64,000 nucleotides of DNA from Oxyruncus cristatus (lineage: Eukaryota > Chordata > Aves > Passeriformes > Cotingidae). Every line of letters begins with the position of its first letter. Position 1 is the first letter of the stretch. Where the stretch lies: positions 1,577,371-1,641,370 of the forward strand of contig VXAY01005274.1 in NCBI GenBank assembly GCA_013399855.1. The letters are read 5' to 3'. Of this stretch, positions 24,901 through 36,450 are shown in pieces. A program made the position numbers and the translations under genes. The notes below the pieces were generated by a model. It saw only the letters and a list, made by a program, of their open reading frames with translations, searched no databases and had not been told where the DNA came from.

Positions 24901-27900
24901 ATCCTGCTGCTCTAAATAGCTTGCCAGCTGCTGATGTTTGTTAACAACGTGGCTGAGCCGAGTTCCTGCGGGAATGTGAGGTAGTCCCGGATCAGTGTTG
25001 CAAGGGGAGCTTTGTGGGGTGGGAAGGAATCCCAAATGCCAGGATACACTTTCCAGGAAAGAAGTGTTTATGCCCAAATCCCATTTCTGGAAGGGCAGGG
25101 CAGCCTCCTCTGTGGATCTGTGGCTGCTTTTATTTTTGCTGTGGTAATTGAGAGCTGGGGCTGAAATCCTGACCTCAGCCATTCTGCCAAAATCCTGGGA
25201 GCTAAAGGCTGACCCATCTCCCTGTCTGCTCCCACAGCTCTCCAGCTGCCTTGGAGCTGACTGCTGGTAACTCGAGGGTGTTGCCCTGGTCTGGACCCCT
25301 GCATGTCTGCTCTGGAGGGGGTTCAGAAGCGTTGGTCCAGCTCAGAGCTCAGTCCCAGCTGTGTCCTACTCCCCTCTGCCCCAGCTGGGTCCTCACCCTG
25401 GAGCGGAGGCCAGCGGGGAACACCCCAGCTGTGTGGGGGCAGCTGCTGTGGAGATGGCACTGGACCTGGTGTGGCAGCTCTGTCTGCTCCAAGCCTGCCT
25501 GCCAACATGCTCAGGAGAGTGGGAAAGCTGGGGATATCCCTGCCATCCTTGGACCTGCAGCTGTGTGCCAGCAGCCTCTGGGAAAAGCTCTGGTTCTGCT
25601 CAAACCCCTGTGGATGATCTTAGGTGAACACAAAGCAGCTGAAGCCTTGAGGTCATCCTTGTGCCTGGCTGCCCGGGCTGTGACAGCCCATGGAGCTGCA
25701 CCCCAAGAGGTACAGTTGCTGGGGAACCTGCCATATCTTTTTGTGCCCCCAAGAAAAAGGTTTTCTGCAGAGTTTTGAGTGCAGAGGTAGGTCTGGAGGG
25801 GCAGCTGTGCCAGGCTAGAGCTGCTGAAGTGACTTAACAGCTCCACTGCAAGAGCCCCTGAAGGAGGTGGATGGTCTGGCAGCACAGCAGAACGTGGCAG
25901 GACCAGGTCAGGGCTTGCATCCTCTCAGGGTCAGCTATGTGCCTGCCTGACTAACCTGTGGCTGCCGTTTGGGGCGTAGGCAAGTGCCTGTGGTGCTGTG
26001 CATGTCCATTTTCAATGAAGTCTTGAACTTTCAGTAACACAGCTCAGCCTGGCTGCCGTCTCAAACCCAGCTACCCAGTTTCTGGGCCCCCACTATTCAG
26101 CTCCAGAAATAAGAAACTTTTCTTTCAGAGGGGGAGGGAACAAGCTGCTCCTTCCTCCAGCTCCCGTCAGGAGGAGCGTGATAAATCAGTAGCGTTTAGT
26201 CTGGCTTTGCCTGATAGCTGGAGTACGGAGGTGTTGCTGATGGAAAGCTGAGTGCAGCTCAGCTCAGTGTGGGAAGTGCTTTGGCTTAAAACGTGTGAGC
26301 TGCCACCCCATCTCCTTCCTGCAGAGAGGCCTCCAGGTGCAGTGTCAGCTCCTGCCGGGGTTGGTCCGGGACAGCTGGCTTTCCCAGGCTCTGGAGCAGG
26401 AGAGGAGGCTGCCAGCTCCGGCAGGCAGCGCTCTCTGGGAGGAGAGATACGCCTCTGACTTGCACGTCCTGTCAGATAAGCACTTCTCCTTTTAACATAC
26501 TCACTGGGTAGGACCAACGCCTTCTTTTCAAAGCTGCCATGGAGCTGAACCACTGCTCCTGCTGTCAGCAGGATTTCATCAGGCAAATATGTCTTTGGCT
26601 CTTCACCCCCTGGGGAAGGTCCCCTCCTTTACTGCTCACACCTTACAGCTCAGAGGATCATCATGGCCCTGGCAGGAGAGGGGTTGGGAGACCCCTGACC
26701 ACTGATGCTCCTTCCCTTGTGCCCACCCTGCACCTCTCTCCTGGTCCCTTCACCTGCTTTGGGGTGCCTGAGGCTGGTTGAGCCCTGGCTGGTGGCAGGG
26801 AATGTGCCCTGGCTGGTGGGCTCAGGAAACAATGTACAGTGTGAGATTCTTTCCAGATTGGGCTTCTCTTCCTCAGCAATGAAAACTTTTAGGGCAGTTC
26901 TTAAAATGCTCTGAACTCTGGAGCTGCCGGGCTCAGCCTGGTTTGTGCTGTGCCACCCCCAAGCAGCCAGTTCCAGCTCCTTCATCCCACTTAGCCCAGA
27001 TTTTCTTCTATATAGGTCACTCATTAATTGAGGGCAAGTACAAAGTTGCTCTGTTACTCTTAGTTCTCCAAAGCTGGACAGACCCACTTCAGGAGCTGCC
27101 AGACCTGGGGCAAGGCTGAGTGGTGAAATCCCCATTGGCTGCTGCAGCTGGACTCAGCAGCTCCAGGACTTTGGTCGCTGGTGTGCAAAGCTGGGCAGGG
27201 CAGGTTGGGGCTGACTCTCTCTCAAAGGCCGTGTGAAAGCCCAACCCTGGCTTGTTTGCAGGAAGAGGACAGTAAAAGTCTGGGTTGTGGCTGTTGGGAG
27301 GGAGGGAGCGGTCCCGGTCTGGCAGGATGGGGTTGTATCCTCCGTGGTGGAGGGGAAGCAAGTGCTGTGCGTGCTCCTGCCCTTGAGAACTGCTCAGCTC
27401 CGGGCTGCTGGTGCCTGGCCAGGTGCTGGGGGAGGTGACAGCGGGGATGCAGACCCAAGCAAGGACTCAGTGCAGACCCCAGGGGTGCCCCTGCCGTAAG
27501 GGGATCCCACAAGGACCATCCCAGCAGCTCCTGCCCTGTGCAGGCTCTGACTCTCAGCTCTTGATCTGTGTGTGTTTAGCTTTCCTTGCTTGTTTCCATG
27601 CAGACAAGTGTGGATCGAGGGAGCCGGCTGCAGCCTCTCCTTCCCTGCTCCATGGACCGAAGTCCAGCTGGGAGCACAGTCACAGCCATCTTGTACCTAT
27701 GGGACTTTTTGCTGCCCAGGGAGGGTTCTGCTGGAGCGGGACAAGGCATGGCACAGGATCCCACCACCTTGGGCATGGCATTACCCTGCTCTGGATGGTC
27801 TGGGGTGGCAGAAAACCAGCCCCAAGCTGCACAGGAGCTGATCCCCAGACCTGGGGTAGGGGTAACACAACTTGGGGGCCCGGTGCGAGCACTCAGGCTG

Positions 27901-30900
27901 CTTCCCCAGGGGAGGAGGAGAGATAAAGCTGGAGCCAGGCCCATGGCGCCGAGGTGGGGGTGTGCCTTGAATCAATATTGGTTCATGACAGCCCGTGGGC
28001 GATGGCGACGAGGGGAGCAGGGCTGACAGCTGCCCTCTGGGGCTGAGCCTGTGCAGAGAGTTGTGTGCAGTCTCTGCTCTCAGGGCAGGGCCAGCCAGGG
28101 GAGGATCAAAGGCAGTCCTGGTCCCAGGCCCCAAGGGGATGTGGGGAGGAGGGAAACACGGTGGGAAACTGCTCTGTTGGCGATGGGCTGGCGCTGCCTC
28201 ATCCTCGCTGGGTGCGTTCAGCTTTCCTGGGCTGCCAGGAGGGAGCGGGGCCGGGCGAGCTGGCCCGCCAGGGTGCTGGGCCAGGCCCAGCAGGTTTGGA
28301 GCTGCTCACCGGGCAGGGAGGGCCGGGAGCTGCTGACGGAGGGGCTTTTGGTGTGGGATGAGCATGCAGGGCCGTGCCTCCCGCCCCGGGGATGGGCTGG
28401 GTCCCACTGGGCTGCGCTGTGGGGGGCTCCCACAGAGACCCCTCGTGCCGCCCCGGCTGGCAGGGCGGGTGCTGGCAGTGCCCTGCCCATGCTTCGCTCA
28501 GCCAGGACAAGGCTGCCGAGTTCCTGCCCCGGCGGGTTTGGCACCGCGGGGATGGGGCGCGCCGGGCAGGCCTGGCAAGCGCCGGCTGGGACACGACCTT
28601 CCCGGGAGCTGACTCAGCAGGGTGGGTGGCTGCGAGCCCGGGCTGGGAGCTCGTGGGTGCTGGGAAGGATGAGCCCCGTGGCAGGCACAGCCACCCACAT
28701 CCCCGGCCCTGTGCAGGGGCTGGCAGCCGCTGCCACACTTCCCCCCCCCGCCCTCCCCTCCGTGCCTCCAGGGCTCCTGGGGGGGCCGTGGCTGCCCCCT
28801 CCCTCTCCCCCTCCAGCTTCCCACGCACACGCTAATCCCATACCACTGCAGCAGCCAGAGCGGCTCAGCCCTGCAGGGCTGGGTTTGAGGGGCAGCTCCT
28901 GCGCTGGGATGCTGGAAGGGGCTGTGGGGGGCCCTGGGATGCTGGAAGCCCCCCCAGGATCTGAACAACACAATCCTGCTAGGATGGAGCAGCCCAAGGC
29001 CAGATCCCCATGCTTCCAGCATAGCTCAGCGAGCTGGGGGACTGGTCTCTGGAGCCAGTGATAGGTGTGGGGCAGGGGGATGCACTGCAGAGGTCCCCTG
29101 GAAGGGCCGTGGGGAGCAGGCAGGAGCAGGGATGCAAAGGAAGGCCCTGGGGATGCAGGTGGGCTCGGCTGCTGCTCTGCCTCTCTCTGGGTGTGTGCGT
29201 GCCCTCACTCTGCTCCCAGCCCTGCCAAGCCCTTGGAAAACCTGCGTGTGCAAAAAGCCCTAATCCAGGAGCCTTTCCCCAGCCCAGGGGTGCCTTGCCC
29301 TTGGCAGGGGACAAGCTGGGGCGCTCCAAACCACCTTGGAGCCCTGCACTGAAGCACAGTGCTGTGAGGGCCGTGATGCTGAGTGTGCTGGGCACTCCAG
29401 CTGGCACCCGGGCACATTCACCCGTGCCTTGGAGCTTGGAGAAGGGGCATGGGGTGCCCTGCCCTGCTGTGGGTACCAGTGAGAGCCGACAGGTTCCAGG
29501 CACGTGGATGCCAGTGGTCGTCCAAGGGCTGGCACACCAGCATCTACCACCCCCTTACTTAGAATGCCTGTGTTTCCCTGCAGGCCCTGGCAGGGGGGCG
29601 TTGCTGGCCCCCCCGGGGATCCTGTGCCGAGGCCAGCGCAGGACACAGGGATTAGTTTTAAGCCGATTGCTGCAGCCGTTGACGAAGCAGTGAGGTACTT
29701 ACTGGGCTGTGGGCTGCGCGGGGGGAGCCGCCATGGGCCTGGGGGAGGATTTCCCCCTTCCCCAATCCGTTTGTTTTGGCAAACATCGCCCTGATGCCTC
29801 TAGGAGTGAGGGTAACCCTCCTCCGTCCTGCCCTGGCTCAGGGGGGGCACTCAGGACCCTCCTGCCCACCTCCACCCTGGGCACCCACAGGGACAGAGCT
29901 TCCTTCCTGGCACAGGGAAGGCTGCGGGTGCTGGGGTTTGGCTGCCAGCACGGTGCTCTCTCTAATTAGGCAGTAAGAGACCCCCAATAGTTTTTTTTTT
30001 TGGAGGGATGTGGAACACCACGCAGATCTGGGAGGAGCTGGAGTGCAGGCAGGGAAGCACAAGCAGGCAGTCCCTGTGGGCAGAGGAGGATTTATGGCCG
30101 CCGAGTTTCTGCAAAGACAATGCAGGACTCTTGGAGGGGTGGAAGGGGAAAATCTGCCCAAAAAAGGGAGTGTGGCAGCTTGGCCTCCTCTCTTCGGTGG
30201 TTTGCAGAGAGCAGGGAACATGGGGGGGATCACCCTGCCAGGAAAAGGGGAAGAATGAGCACATCTGCCTGCAAGAGCGGGGAAAGCAGCCCTGCTCTGC
30301 CATTGCTGCCGTTTCCCTGCCCCCTCCTCCGTGTTCGGGCAGGGGCTGTGCCAGGGGGTGCTGCTGCTCCCAGGTGGTGCCGGTTTTGCCGGCTCAGTCA
30401 GGACAACACCCTTCCCGGCACGGCAGGCCCGCGGCACGGGGTGGCTGGTGCGGGGCCAGCTGGGGAGGCTGAGCTGTGCCGAGCTGTGCCGAGCGTCTGA
30501 GCCCTCCCCAGGGCCCTGTGCCAACGTCGTCTCACCAGCGGGGACGCTGAGGCAGGGAGCCTGCGGTGCCTGTGCCGCGGTGGCATCTTCCCCAGGGCAG
30601 TGGGGCTCCCCTTGCTGTCCGTGCCCACCCTATCCCAGCTAGGTTCACAGGCAGGCTGGGGGCAGGGCAGGAATTCCTCCGTTAGAGGGTCTTCTTTTGC
30701 CAGAAGTTGCTAATATTGTCCAAGCCTAAATCTTGGGACGGGGTCACCCCTTGACAGATTTTTCTGGCTGAAAATAAAGGGGGGGAAAGAAAGGAGGAAG
30801 CAATCAAAGCCCTCTGAGCTGCCATTTCCTGAACTAAATGCCGCATTTCTTTAATTTGGGTGTGTGTGAGAGACATGGCTTTCCCTCCTGCACCGGCATG

Positions 30901-32150
30901 TCGTGTAACCCCCCAACAGCCAAAATCAAAACAAACTGCTTGGAAAGGGTTGAAACAGAGCGGTTGGAGCCATGGCAAACCGACAGTGCTGTCAGGGGGA
31001 GGAGGGGGGGTGTGGATTTTGCCTTGCCATTTCCAGAGAGCTTTTGTGAATTCCACTTTTCCTTCTCATGTGGGGCGGAAAGGACTTTCCCCGTCCCTGC
31101 CCCTCTCTTGGCTGGGTTTGGGGTGGCGTCTTGGTTCTCCTAAACCCCACTGGGGTGCCCATCCCATCTCCCCAAAGGAGCCGCCGGTTCCTGGGTGCCG
31201 GCGGAGCAGGCGGCGAGCGCCGCAGCCGTGGGATGTGGGAATGGGTGGAATGGTGCCTGTGGGGAGGTGCTGGGCACGGGGAGCGCGGGCATCGTGTCCC
31301 ACCTGCGTCAGCATCCCCCGGGGCGGGCTGGGTGCTGCCGCCTGCGCCCGCTGAGTCAGCGGGACGGGCGTGGAGGCAGCTGGCCCCGCTGGAGCCGGGA
31401 TCAGGCTGGGTGGGAACAGGGCTGCGGGGTGTGCCAGGCCCGCGGCACGGTGGGGGGTGTGTCGGCATCCCAGGGCTGTCCCCGGGGTCCTGTCTCTGGG
31501 GTGGGTGTCTGCCCAGCTCCAGGAGGATGGGGGTGGCTGGAGGACCAAGGCCGGCCCAGGGATAGGCAGGGACGGGCAGGGCAGGGATGGGCAGGGCTGG
31601 GCCTGCCTGCTCCCGTCTGGGCAGCAGCGCCACCTGCCGGTCGCTTGACCGGCCTGCTGCCTATTTCTGCCTGTACCTGCGCCTGCCTGCTGCCTGTACC
31701 TGCACCTGCCTGATGCCTGTGCTTCTCTGAACCTGGGTCTGCCTGCTGCCTGTACTGCCTGCTGCACCTGTCTTCTTCTTCTGTGTCTGTCCTGTGCCCA
31801 CCCACACCCACCCCTGTGCAGGCAGGGCCTGATGCAGGCAGTGGGGCCGTGAGTGCTGGCAGGGCGTGAGCAGTGCAGGCTGCCTGAGGGCTGCAGGGAG
31901 ATACCCCAGCCCTGGCAGCTGCTGCCTGGGTTGCTGTCACTGCCCAACAGGCAACACATCAGTTCCCTTTGTAGGAGCTCAGCAGGGCTGGGAATGGCAG
32001 GGATGTGGTAGGGGACAGCACAGGAGGGAGAGAGCAGCCCCCCGGGGCCGTGCTCCGCAGGTGGCTCTTGTCCCTCTTTTCTGCCCCAAACTGTGCTGGC
32101 ACCAGGCCTTTGCCTCCCACCCTTCTCCCAGCCTAAAGGACCAGCCGGGA
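18926..32150. other. Intergenic region between CSNK1A1 and the miR-143/145 locus
   Basis: About 13 kb with no supported gene. Composition shifts from AT-rich to strongly GC-rich at roughly 21-22 kb. The many reading frames from 22 to 32 kb (up to 336 codons at 28051-29061) overlap on both strands. They lack recognised domains, as expected of stop-poor GC-rich DNA. Confidence 0.65.
31646..31795. repeat. Degenerate CCTG-rich tandem repeat
   Basis: Imperfect repetition of units such as GCCTGCTGCCTGTACCTG over about 150 bases. It ends in CTTCTTCTTC and lies 0.4 kb beyond the host transcript's poly(A) signal (- strand sense). Confidence 0.7.
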
Positions 32151-32174
32151 CACGGTCACTCAGGGTTTGAGACC

Positions 32175-32180
32175 TTTATT
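32175..32180 (-). terminator. Poly(A) signal downstream of miR-145
   Basis: TTTATT on the + strand reads AATAAA on the - strand, about 240 bases past the miR-145 hairpin in the direction of transcription. A plausible 3' end of the primary microRNA transcript. Confidence 0.6.
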
Positions 32181-32414
32181 GACCTGGGGTGGGCTGGGCA
32201 GGGCAGGAGGGGTGTGTGTGGCCGTCCACCAGCCACATCCTCCTGCAGGGTGACCAAAGGGGACATCCATCACCCCTTGGCATGGGGGGCTGGGTTACCC
32301 ACCTCCCCATGTTTGGGATACCCAGGGAATCCCCTCCCAGCCCCCTCCCCGTGGCCCTGTACCTCCATTGCTGGCTCTTCCGCAGGCTGTGGCTCCCCAC
32401 GGGATGGGCCGCTG

Positions 32415-32503
32415 AGCCGTGGCCCCAAGAACAGTATTTCCAGGAATCCCCAACGTAGCACCTAAGGGATTCCTGGGAAAACTGGACCCTGAGGACACGG
32501 CAA
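32415..32503 (-). ncRNA. MIR145: pre-miR-145
   Basis: The 5p mature sequence (32465-32487, - strand, starting GTCCAGTTTTCCCAGGAATC) is identical to vertebrate miR-145-5p over all 23 bases. The 3p arm (32428-32449, starting GGATTCCTGGAAATACTGTT) is also identical. The arms pair across a loop that differs slightly from human. miR-145 promotes the contractile smooth-muscle state, with KLF4/KLF5 and cytoskeletal regulators among its known targets. It lies downstream of miR-143 on the same strand, as in mammals. Confidence 0.98.
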
Positions 32504-32819
32504 CCCAGACTCTCTGCCAGCCCTGTGCTTCCTCACCGCTGTCCATGTGGCTGACGGGGGGGAATGGCTGCTGCATCCTTGCTGTACCCCCCCATTTCTG
32601 TGTGACCCCTCCCACTGTGCCCAGTGCCAGGCCAGGGCTCCCAAGCAGACACAGGGATCCCTCTGCTGCAAGGAAAAACCTCCTCACCCTCCTGTCTCTC
32701 CTTGCTTTCCGCGTGGAACTGGAGCTTTGGGATGAGCCCTTTCCTGTAGCCAGGGCTCAGCTCTCCTTGTGTCACTTGTCCCGGTGGGTGAAGGGTCCTG
32801 GTGGTCCCCAGGGTGCGCA

Positions 32820-32905
32820 GTTCCTCCCTTCCCGAGCTACAGTGCTTCATCTCAGACTCCCAATTGACCAGAGATGCAGCACTGCACCTTGGGCTGGGAG
32901 ACATG
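32820..32905 (-). ncRNA. MIR143: pre-miR-143
   Basis: The 3p mature sequence (32834-32854, - strand, TGAGATGAAGCACTGTAGCT followed by C) and the 5p arm (32867-32888, starting GGTGCAGTGCTGCATCTCTG) are both identical to vertebrate miR-143. They form a hairpin with a short GTCAATTGGGAGTC loop. It is co-transcribed with miR-145 and acts in smooth-muscle and cardiac progenitor differentiation (family knowledge). Confidence 0.98.
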
Positions 32906-34085
32906 GAGGTGTCCGTGGTCACCCTCGCTGGGGCCGCCGTGTGTCCGTGGGTCGGGACACAGCAGGGCTGTGTGTCTGCCTGCCCGGCTGGGTGCAGGCA
33001 AAGGGGTGCCCCTGCCTCCAGGGCCGAGTGCCCGTATCTCCTGTGCCCAGTCTCACCATGACAGCAGGACAGACTTGGGCTTGTTAGCTCAGCCTGGCCC
33101 CAGCTCTGCAGGGACAGACAGGACAGGACATTGGGCCAGTGCAGAGAGCAAGAGGGTGAGCGTGCTGGGAGTCCCCCCCACGGAGGGATGAACAGGATGG
33201 TGTGGGACTTCGGGTATCGCCCAGCACGTCCCTCCCTGCCCCCTGCCCCTTCTCCACCTCACAGGATGAGGAGCGTGTGAACACTCCTGCTGTCCCTCCC
33301 CACTCCCTGTCCCCAGGAGAGCCTGGCCAGCACCTCAGCCTCCCAAGCTCAGGCCTCGGCCGTTCCCAGGGTGGCAGAGCTGAGCCCACCCCTTCCCACC
33401 GGCAAGGACCAGGTGCTGTGGGACGGAAACACCCTGAATCTTCACCCCCGGATCTGGACAGGCTTCAGCCCATCTGGCCTCAAGGGCGAGGAGCCGGGGG
33501 GGAAGCAGGAGGTGCGGGAGGATGGAGGGAGCGGCTGAGCCCAGAAACGTCCCTTGCAGGCGAACACTAACATCCTGAGCAGAGCCGGAACGTGATAAAC
33601 AGACCATCTATCACAGCCGCGGCCGGGCTCGGCAGCCGCGGCGCTCCCAGCGGCCTGATGAGAAACAGATGGTGCCTGTGCCGTGAGCCCCTGCACCGGC
33701 CCTGGCCCCCCTGCCGGGTGCACCCAGCTGGGACCCGGGGCACAAACACCCCGTGCGATGGGCCGGGTCCTCCCGTCCGCTGCCTCTTGTCCTCTGGGGG
33801 AAAGAGCCCCGTGAAGCCCCGTGCTTGCGGCATCCATTGCTCAGGAATGAGGGCTGGAAGCAGCCTTGTCCAGCACGGGGTTGCCTCTGTACCAGCCACA
33901 GCCAGGCCAGCCCTGAGCCCCGGCCAAGTGTGAGAACAGCCACAGGGACCCAGAGCCAGGGGAGGTGCTGCAGGGACCTTCCTGACACCCTGTGCCTTTG
34001 CAGAGCCTCTTCCCGGCCCCGTGCAAACCCCCAGGAAGGGGTTGATGCGCTTTCAGCAGGAGCAATGTGTGGCACTGCAGTGTGC

Positions 34086-34181
34086 CCTGGGAGCCAGCCC
34101 CTGGGAGCCAGCCCTGGGATCCAGTGCCTGGGAACCAGCCCCTGGGAGCCAGCCCTGGGATCCAGCTCCTGAGAGCCAGTC
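34086..34181. repeat. 14/13-bp minisatellite with 41-bp higher-order unit
   Basis: Seven subunits of the type CCTGGGAGCCAGCC are arranged 14+14+13, 14+14+13, 14. This gives two near-identical 41-base units plus one degenerate copy. It lies about 1.2 kb upstream of pre-miR-143, within the presumed host transcript. Confidence 0.9.
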
Positions 34182-36289
34182 CCCAGGATTCAACCCCCTT
34201 TGCATGGCTGGGCAGGTTTTCCCACAGCATATCCCTGCCTGTGCCCGGGGAAAGGGCCTGTGGTGGTGCCTGTACTGGCACACTGGCTCTGCCCATCCCT
34301 CGCTGCTGGCCACGTTTCTGGGGCTGTACAGTCCTCCCGTGTGATCAGCAGCTTCAGTGTCCTCAGGGACCCCCGCAGCTGAGCCTGTAAGACACAGAGG
34401 ATATCAGTCAGCACGGCGGTACAGAGCTGAGTGTGGAGCCATAAGCCCTTGGGTCCCACCTGGGCAGCTGCTATGGGTCACTTTTGGGTGTCCAGCACCC
34501 CATGGGACTGAGGAGAGCAATGCCAACAGCTCTGTGCACACAGCAAACCCTACAACAGTCACTCAAAGTCCTCCCTGTGTTGCTCAAAGCCTTGTGTGCC
34601 CAAATCCCATGGGCATGGGGCACGTCCTCCTCTCCTGGGGTGGGTGGCAGGTCCCCAGGTGTGTGGGGAGCCCTGCAGTGGGCCTGGGGATGGGCCCTGT
34701 CCTCTCCCTGCCATTGCCCCAGCCCTGGTGGGAAAAGACAGGACAAAGCCCCCGTGCTGTAGGGCTGGGAGAGCTCAGCTGCCGTCCCTGGGGAGGTGGC
34801 GGTGGGGGAAGGAACGCCGAGAGAGGCTGGAGGAATGTGCTGGGCTGCACATCCCGCTGGGTTGGAGGCAAAACATCTGCCGTAGCTCACCCACCCCTGC
34901 CTGAGAGGAGGTCTCAGGGCAGAGAGGCACCCCTATCTCCCCTCCAATGTCCCCAAGATGGGACAAAAAAGCCAGCACTGCTGGGCCTGCGCTTTCCCCC
35001 TTGTCTCTACTCGCGGTTTTCACCCAGTTTGCCAACGGAAGATGACTGCCACAAACACGCCATGTGGTCACCACACTCACACAGGGCACCACCACCCTGG
35101 GGGACACCGGTGTCCCCTGAGCAGAGCCTGCCGGGAGAGCTCCAGCCCCAGGTTGCTCATCCCCTCGCTCGCGTGGGCGCGAACACGCCACATGGGTTCG
35201 GAAGAATCCGGAATAACAAATGGCTGGATCGTGGTCCTGCCGGTGCTGGGGTTCCACCAGCCACCACATCTCTGGACTGAGCCTGTCCAGAGGGTGCCCA
35301 AGGCACGGTGTGGGCACCCAGGACATTCCCCCGCTCATTCCTCAGCTCAGCTGGCGCTGCCCATGCCCCAGCCCCCCGCTCACCTCCAGCCTGTGCCTCT
35401 GCCGAGCCGTGTCCCTGTGTGCCTGCCCTGCCGCTGCCGGTGGGTGCCGGGAGGATGGGAGCAGGCGAGTGCTCCGTGGCCACGAGCTGCCTCCCCGGCA
35501 GCACTGGGCTGAGTCAGAGCTCGGCCCTCCCCGCGGTTACAACACAGCGCCCTTTCCCCTCTCCAGGCAGGCCGCCGCTGCAGGAAATGTCCTTTTTTAA
35601 TAGCAGTTGGGATTTGTTTCCTCCTCGAAATTCCGCAGCCCTGCAAGGCCAGGCTGGGCCTTTTGAGGGATTCATGAGCCCCTGGTCAGGAGGGCTCTGC
35701 TCCCGGCTCTCTGGATGGAAGAAGGCACTGGGTGATGCTCAGCCCCTTTCCCCTCCTCTCAGCCTCCAAAATCCTGATCTCTACCAGCCGTCAGAACTCC
35801 ATCCCTGCCCCAGGTGAGCTTTGACCCATCTCTGGTCATCAGCTTCCCAAACAGCCCTGATGCCACCTCTGGTTGGCTGAGGTAGCACCAGGCAAGGTAA
35901 ATCCTGCCCAAAGACCCCCTCGCGTGCCCCTTCCAGGGTGATGAGGCCTGGGATGATGTAGGGGAACGTGCCCTTGCTGGAAGGACTAGATCAACTCCAG
36001 AAATTTAAGGAACTGACCCCAGGGCAGCTCCTGCTGCCTGTTGGGTCCCTTGCAGGAAGCAGTCACATGGAGATGCTGCTCCCTGGCGCTTTGCAGCACA
36101 AGCTGGTGGCAGAACAGCTCCAATGCTCTTCCCAATGGGCACTGGGGCCTTCCAGCTCTCTCAGCATCTCCATCCTGCCTCCCAGCATCTCCATCCCGTC
36201 CCCCACAGACCATGGTGGCCTCTGCGGAGGAGAGGTGCCTCCTCTCTCCCTTCCTTCCTCCCTCCCTCCCTCGCCAGCACTGGTATTAA

Positions 36290-36450
36290 ATCAAAGGTTT
36301 ATGAGAAAATGGAGGGGCCAGGGGAGATCCTAATCTGGTCACAGGCTGATTAACCCCGAGTTCAGGCTGAGGTCCTGATGCTCAGCTATAAATAGCTCTG
36401 CCTTCCCTTTCCCATCCTCCTGCCGGGGCTGCGTGCCTGCCCTTTTATGG
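36290..36450. promoter_or_regulatory. Candidate smooth-muscle enhancer: TCF + MEF2 + CArG sites
   Basis: Within 160 bases there are perfect consensus sites for TCF/LEF (ATCAAAGG, 36290-36297), MEF2 (CTATAAATAG, 36386-36395) and SRF (CArG box CCTTTTATGG, 36441-36450). The cluster lies 3.5 kb upstream of pre-miR-143 in the direction of transcription. Mammalian miR-143/145 depend on SRF/myocardin through CArG elements upstream of the cluster. Function here is inferred from motifs and position only. Confidence 0.5.

Noticed and set aside
28051..29061. 336-codon + strand reading frame
   Set aside because: It lies in very GC-rich DNA where all six frames are open for long stretches. No domain, codon pattern or splice context supports it.
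31066..31959. 297-codon - strand reading frame
   Set aside because: It runs through a CCTG-type tandem repeat, so its composition reflects the repeat. It overlaps open frames on the other strand.
34086..34181. CRISPR-like regular repeat
   Set aside because: Direct tandem minisatellite without unique spacers, in a vertebrate genome.
34357..35280. 307-codon + strand reading frame
   Set aside because: It falls in the presumed microRNA host region, shows no domain and overlaps competing frames.
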